NCBI GenBank assembly: GCA_947306605.1
Contig: CAMZHB010000136.1
Location: 1-5,235, forward strand
Origin: an uncultured Prevotellaceae bacterium
GTDB lineage: Bacteria; Bacteroidota; Bacteroidia; Bacteroidales; Bacteroidaceae
Length of the DNA: 5,235 bases
Direction: 5' to 3'
Positions 4,701-5,235 of the stretch are shown here, in pieces (position 1 is the stretch's first letter; every line of letters starts with the position of its first letter). Both the position numbers and the translations under genes were made by a program. The notes under the pieces were generated by a model. It saw only the letters and a program-made list of their open reading frames with translations, was not told the DNA's origin and made no database searches.

Positions 4701-5235
4701 CTTCTAACGACGGTGAGACGTGGGATGAGATTACCGATGTGAACGGTCTGCCCAATACCGGTGGCTACGACTCGCCGTGCATTCAGCTGTGGAAGACGTA
4801 CCGTTACGTGCGCTTCACAGTCAACGGCACCGACAGAGGCTTGGTAGTCGGTGGCGGCGACTGCTTCTGCATCGGCGACTTCCAGATGTATCCCGTGAAG
4901 TCTGACGAGGCTTCGGCTTATTCGACCAATGCTGCCGCCAAAACGGCAGCCGATGAACTGCTGGAGGCTATGAAAGCTTCGCAAGAGCTGATTAAGAACA
5001 ATTCTGCCCTTCAGACCGACGTGGATAACCTCGTGGCTAAGATGGACGCCGTGACGGCTTCGCTGGAAGGCACGATACAGCAGTTGGAAACCTTGATTGA
5101 AGAGGCCAAGGCTCTTTATGACGAGGCCTACATGCCTGTTTCCGATGAATCGAAGAAGCTTATCACTGAGGCTGACGACGACGATGACGAGCACAACCAG
5201 TTCTCGTCGAACGCCAAGATGCCGGAGAATACGTC
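1727..5235 (+). CDS. Large exported SGNH/GDSL esterase with repeated F5/8 type C domains (3' end outside window)
   Basis: The frame is open from ATG 1727 to the window end: 1169 complete codons with no stop. Residues 1-19 are a signal peptide (cleavage near VKA|QT); the Cys at 14 lacks a proper lipobox. Residues ~21-180 match the GxDLY-type N-terminal domain (GIDMY, 103-107). Residues ~185-365 are an SGNH hydrolase: GSSIAQG (nucleophile Ser191), NLGFSG (219-224), DAIPN (Asn252) and EGTHPND (His342). The Asp normally three residues before the His is Glu339. Next come a helical linker (~370-450), a YYYIVSA-type, probably beta-trefoil-like module (~451-600), then F5/8 type C domains at ~658-804, ~908-1056 and from 1158, separated by helical, FIVAR-like spacers. 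Such proteins usually deacylate glycans while binding them; substrate unknown. ATG 1727 is preferred over the in-frame TTG at 1721 because it begins the signal peptide. A C-terminal sorting tail would be expected beyond the window. Confidence 0.9.
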   Translation, partial: MKKVCLLLVSLMVCSFVKAQTYHDANVGGILFGQGWTQEVGKKYQRFPDRAQSVVPSGVWSLSKNTAGLNVRFVTDAKTITVKYTLTGGALGYTNMPVTLQSGIDMYVHTSDGKYYWVSPQKKFSFSTSCVYTYANLDPKGVSGEDACEYVVYFPMYNGVKSLSVGVDKDNSFEFVPVPEDDEPIVVYGSSIAQGCSASRPGMAWPAIVARELNSNVINLGFSGSAMMESGLFDMMSEFTNAKLFILDAIPNIKSAPSSIISRTLDGVKKLRAVSQAPILLVESLGNSNKVMQPNEEGVDSRGNEKLKEAYQAILDEDIKNVFYLTEEEIGLTEDGMIEGTHPNDIGMREYADAYVEKINWLFENIDTSSVNEKHPLYDIVREAKQMMKSWIFGSNPGETPVGLKSQMETLLADAQDAIDKNTCDAQCEGMKTAIEELMAEIRSTRNPMDEGYYYIVSAYDGFMDYKGYEMGMYTKGSAVNYAKLDSTNAAYVYKFTKTAKGNWAVQNCATGTFINTSAAQKSLVMSNTLVTEQVLKEETAWSARFRMYNTANTLPYIPNSNYFGSSDGADVFNQSTDLYDSANPSSTAYGWYTWYIRQVTDTELLERIINDMKTEETVALEQAMSEVMPIYDRAMDMKADETNALITNGEDTSDGCQFSSNAKMPENTRVWGYYRNLLDGDLESFLITIHDGSLATPPETFHYLQVDLKENPVDAFIFRCGCTTAWPTFAIKDVTVMASNDGENWTQVDELANLPTTGTYDSKCVRMYKEYRFVRFVVTATKSNSPMVGGGPSFAIGEFQMYPAVSAEDSPYNTNSAVKTETDKLSQLMEQARAKVANNTATAEDAQALKDQADRVLAAIRGDNATEVLEEKMEEAKALYERVFAPVPNTSQALITEADDDDEAHNQFSSNAKMPENTSNWGYYRNMLDNDPATYFITIHSTAFEHTSVPPSGKHYLQVDLKENPVDAFIFHCVPNTTFPTFCWRDLTVSASNDGETWDEITDVNGLPNTGGYDSPCIQLWKTYRYVRFTVNGTDRGLVVGGGDCFCIGDFQMYPVKSDEASAYSTNAAAKTAADELLEAMKASQELIKNNSALQTDVDNLVAKMDAVTASLEGTIQQLETLIEEAKALYDEAYMPVSDESKKLITEADDDDDEHNQFSSNAKMPENT
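3701..5235 (+). repeat. Tandem 750-bp coding repeats (F5/8 type C domain plus helical spacer)
   Basis: The words encoding QFSSNAKMPENT start at 3701, 4451 and 5201 (Phe codon), exactly 750 bp apart both times. Units 1 and 2 share SSNAKMPENT, WGYYRN, HYLQVDLKENPVDAFIF, ASNDGE, and GEFQMYP or GDFQMYP. The DNA at 4442-4485 is identical to 5192-5235 (44 nt, up to the window edge), and 4349-4371 is identical to 5099-5121. Inside units 1 and 2 the offset rises to 759, falls to 756 and returns to 750, so small indels cancel out. The third unit is only begun here. Spacers end in an acidic run of four or five Asp before the next domain. Confidence 0.9.

Noticed and set aside
4583..5194. 203-codon minus-strand open frame
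   Set aside because: It continues the same antisense shadow in the same register. Its repeated words only mirror the coding repeats on the plus strand.

Overview
The window looks like chromosomal DNA of a Bacteroidota bacterium, most likely order Bacteroidales (Prevotella- or Bacteroides-like; genus not resolved). Four things support this: the 5S rRNA 3' end, two promoters of the Bacteroides type (TTTG, 20-21 nt, TAnnTTTG), A-rich leaders without a clear Shine-Dalgarno sequence, and two exported proteins of kinds typical of this phylum.

Layout. Positions 1-33 are the last bases of a 5S rRNA gene, so an rRNA operon ends here, followed by a strong terminator (44-77). About 125 bp further on, the 5S tail and its terminator occur again (135-200). 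Between the copies lie a short inverted 5S-like piece and a small hairpin. Positions 205-330 hold no gene but carry spaced T-tracts just upstream of a promoter (334-366). That promoter drives a 213-aa exported protein (430-1071) with a cohesin-like beta domain and a C-terminal sorting-like tail, closed by a clear terminator (1094-1126). Positions 1127-1626 are about 500 bp of non-coding DNA with three kinds of structure: a cluster of small stem-loops, a hairpin with a repeated arm, and a GC-rich core flanked by A-rich direct repeats. A second promoter (1627-1658) precedes a very large gene that starts at 1727 and is still open at the window end.

The large gene encodes at least 1169 residues: signal peptide, GxDLY-type N-terminal domain, SGNH/GDSL esterase domain, helical linker, a probable beta-trefoil-like module, then F5/8 type C (discoidin-like) domains alternating with helical spacers at an exact 750-bp (250-residue) spacing. 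It is best read as an exported esterase tethered to carbohydrate-binding modules, probably acting on acylated glycans; the substrate is not shown by the sequence. The two protein genes have separate promoters and a terminator between them, so they are not an operon. They share promoter design and an export destination, but no functional link is demonstrated.

I did not find a convincing new defence, mobile or RNA-guided system. The points most worth a second look are the duplicated 5S tail and terminator, the periodic repeats of the esterase, its Glu-for-Asp change in the catalytic block, and the structured intergenic DNA.
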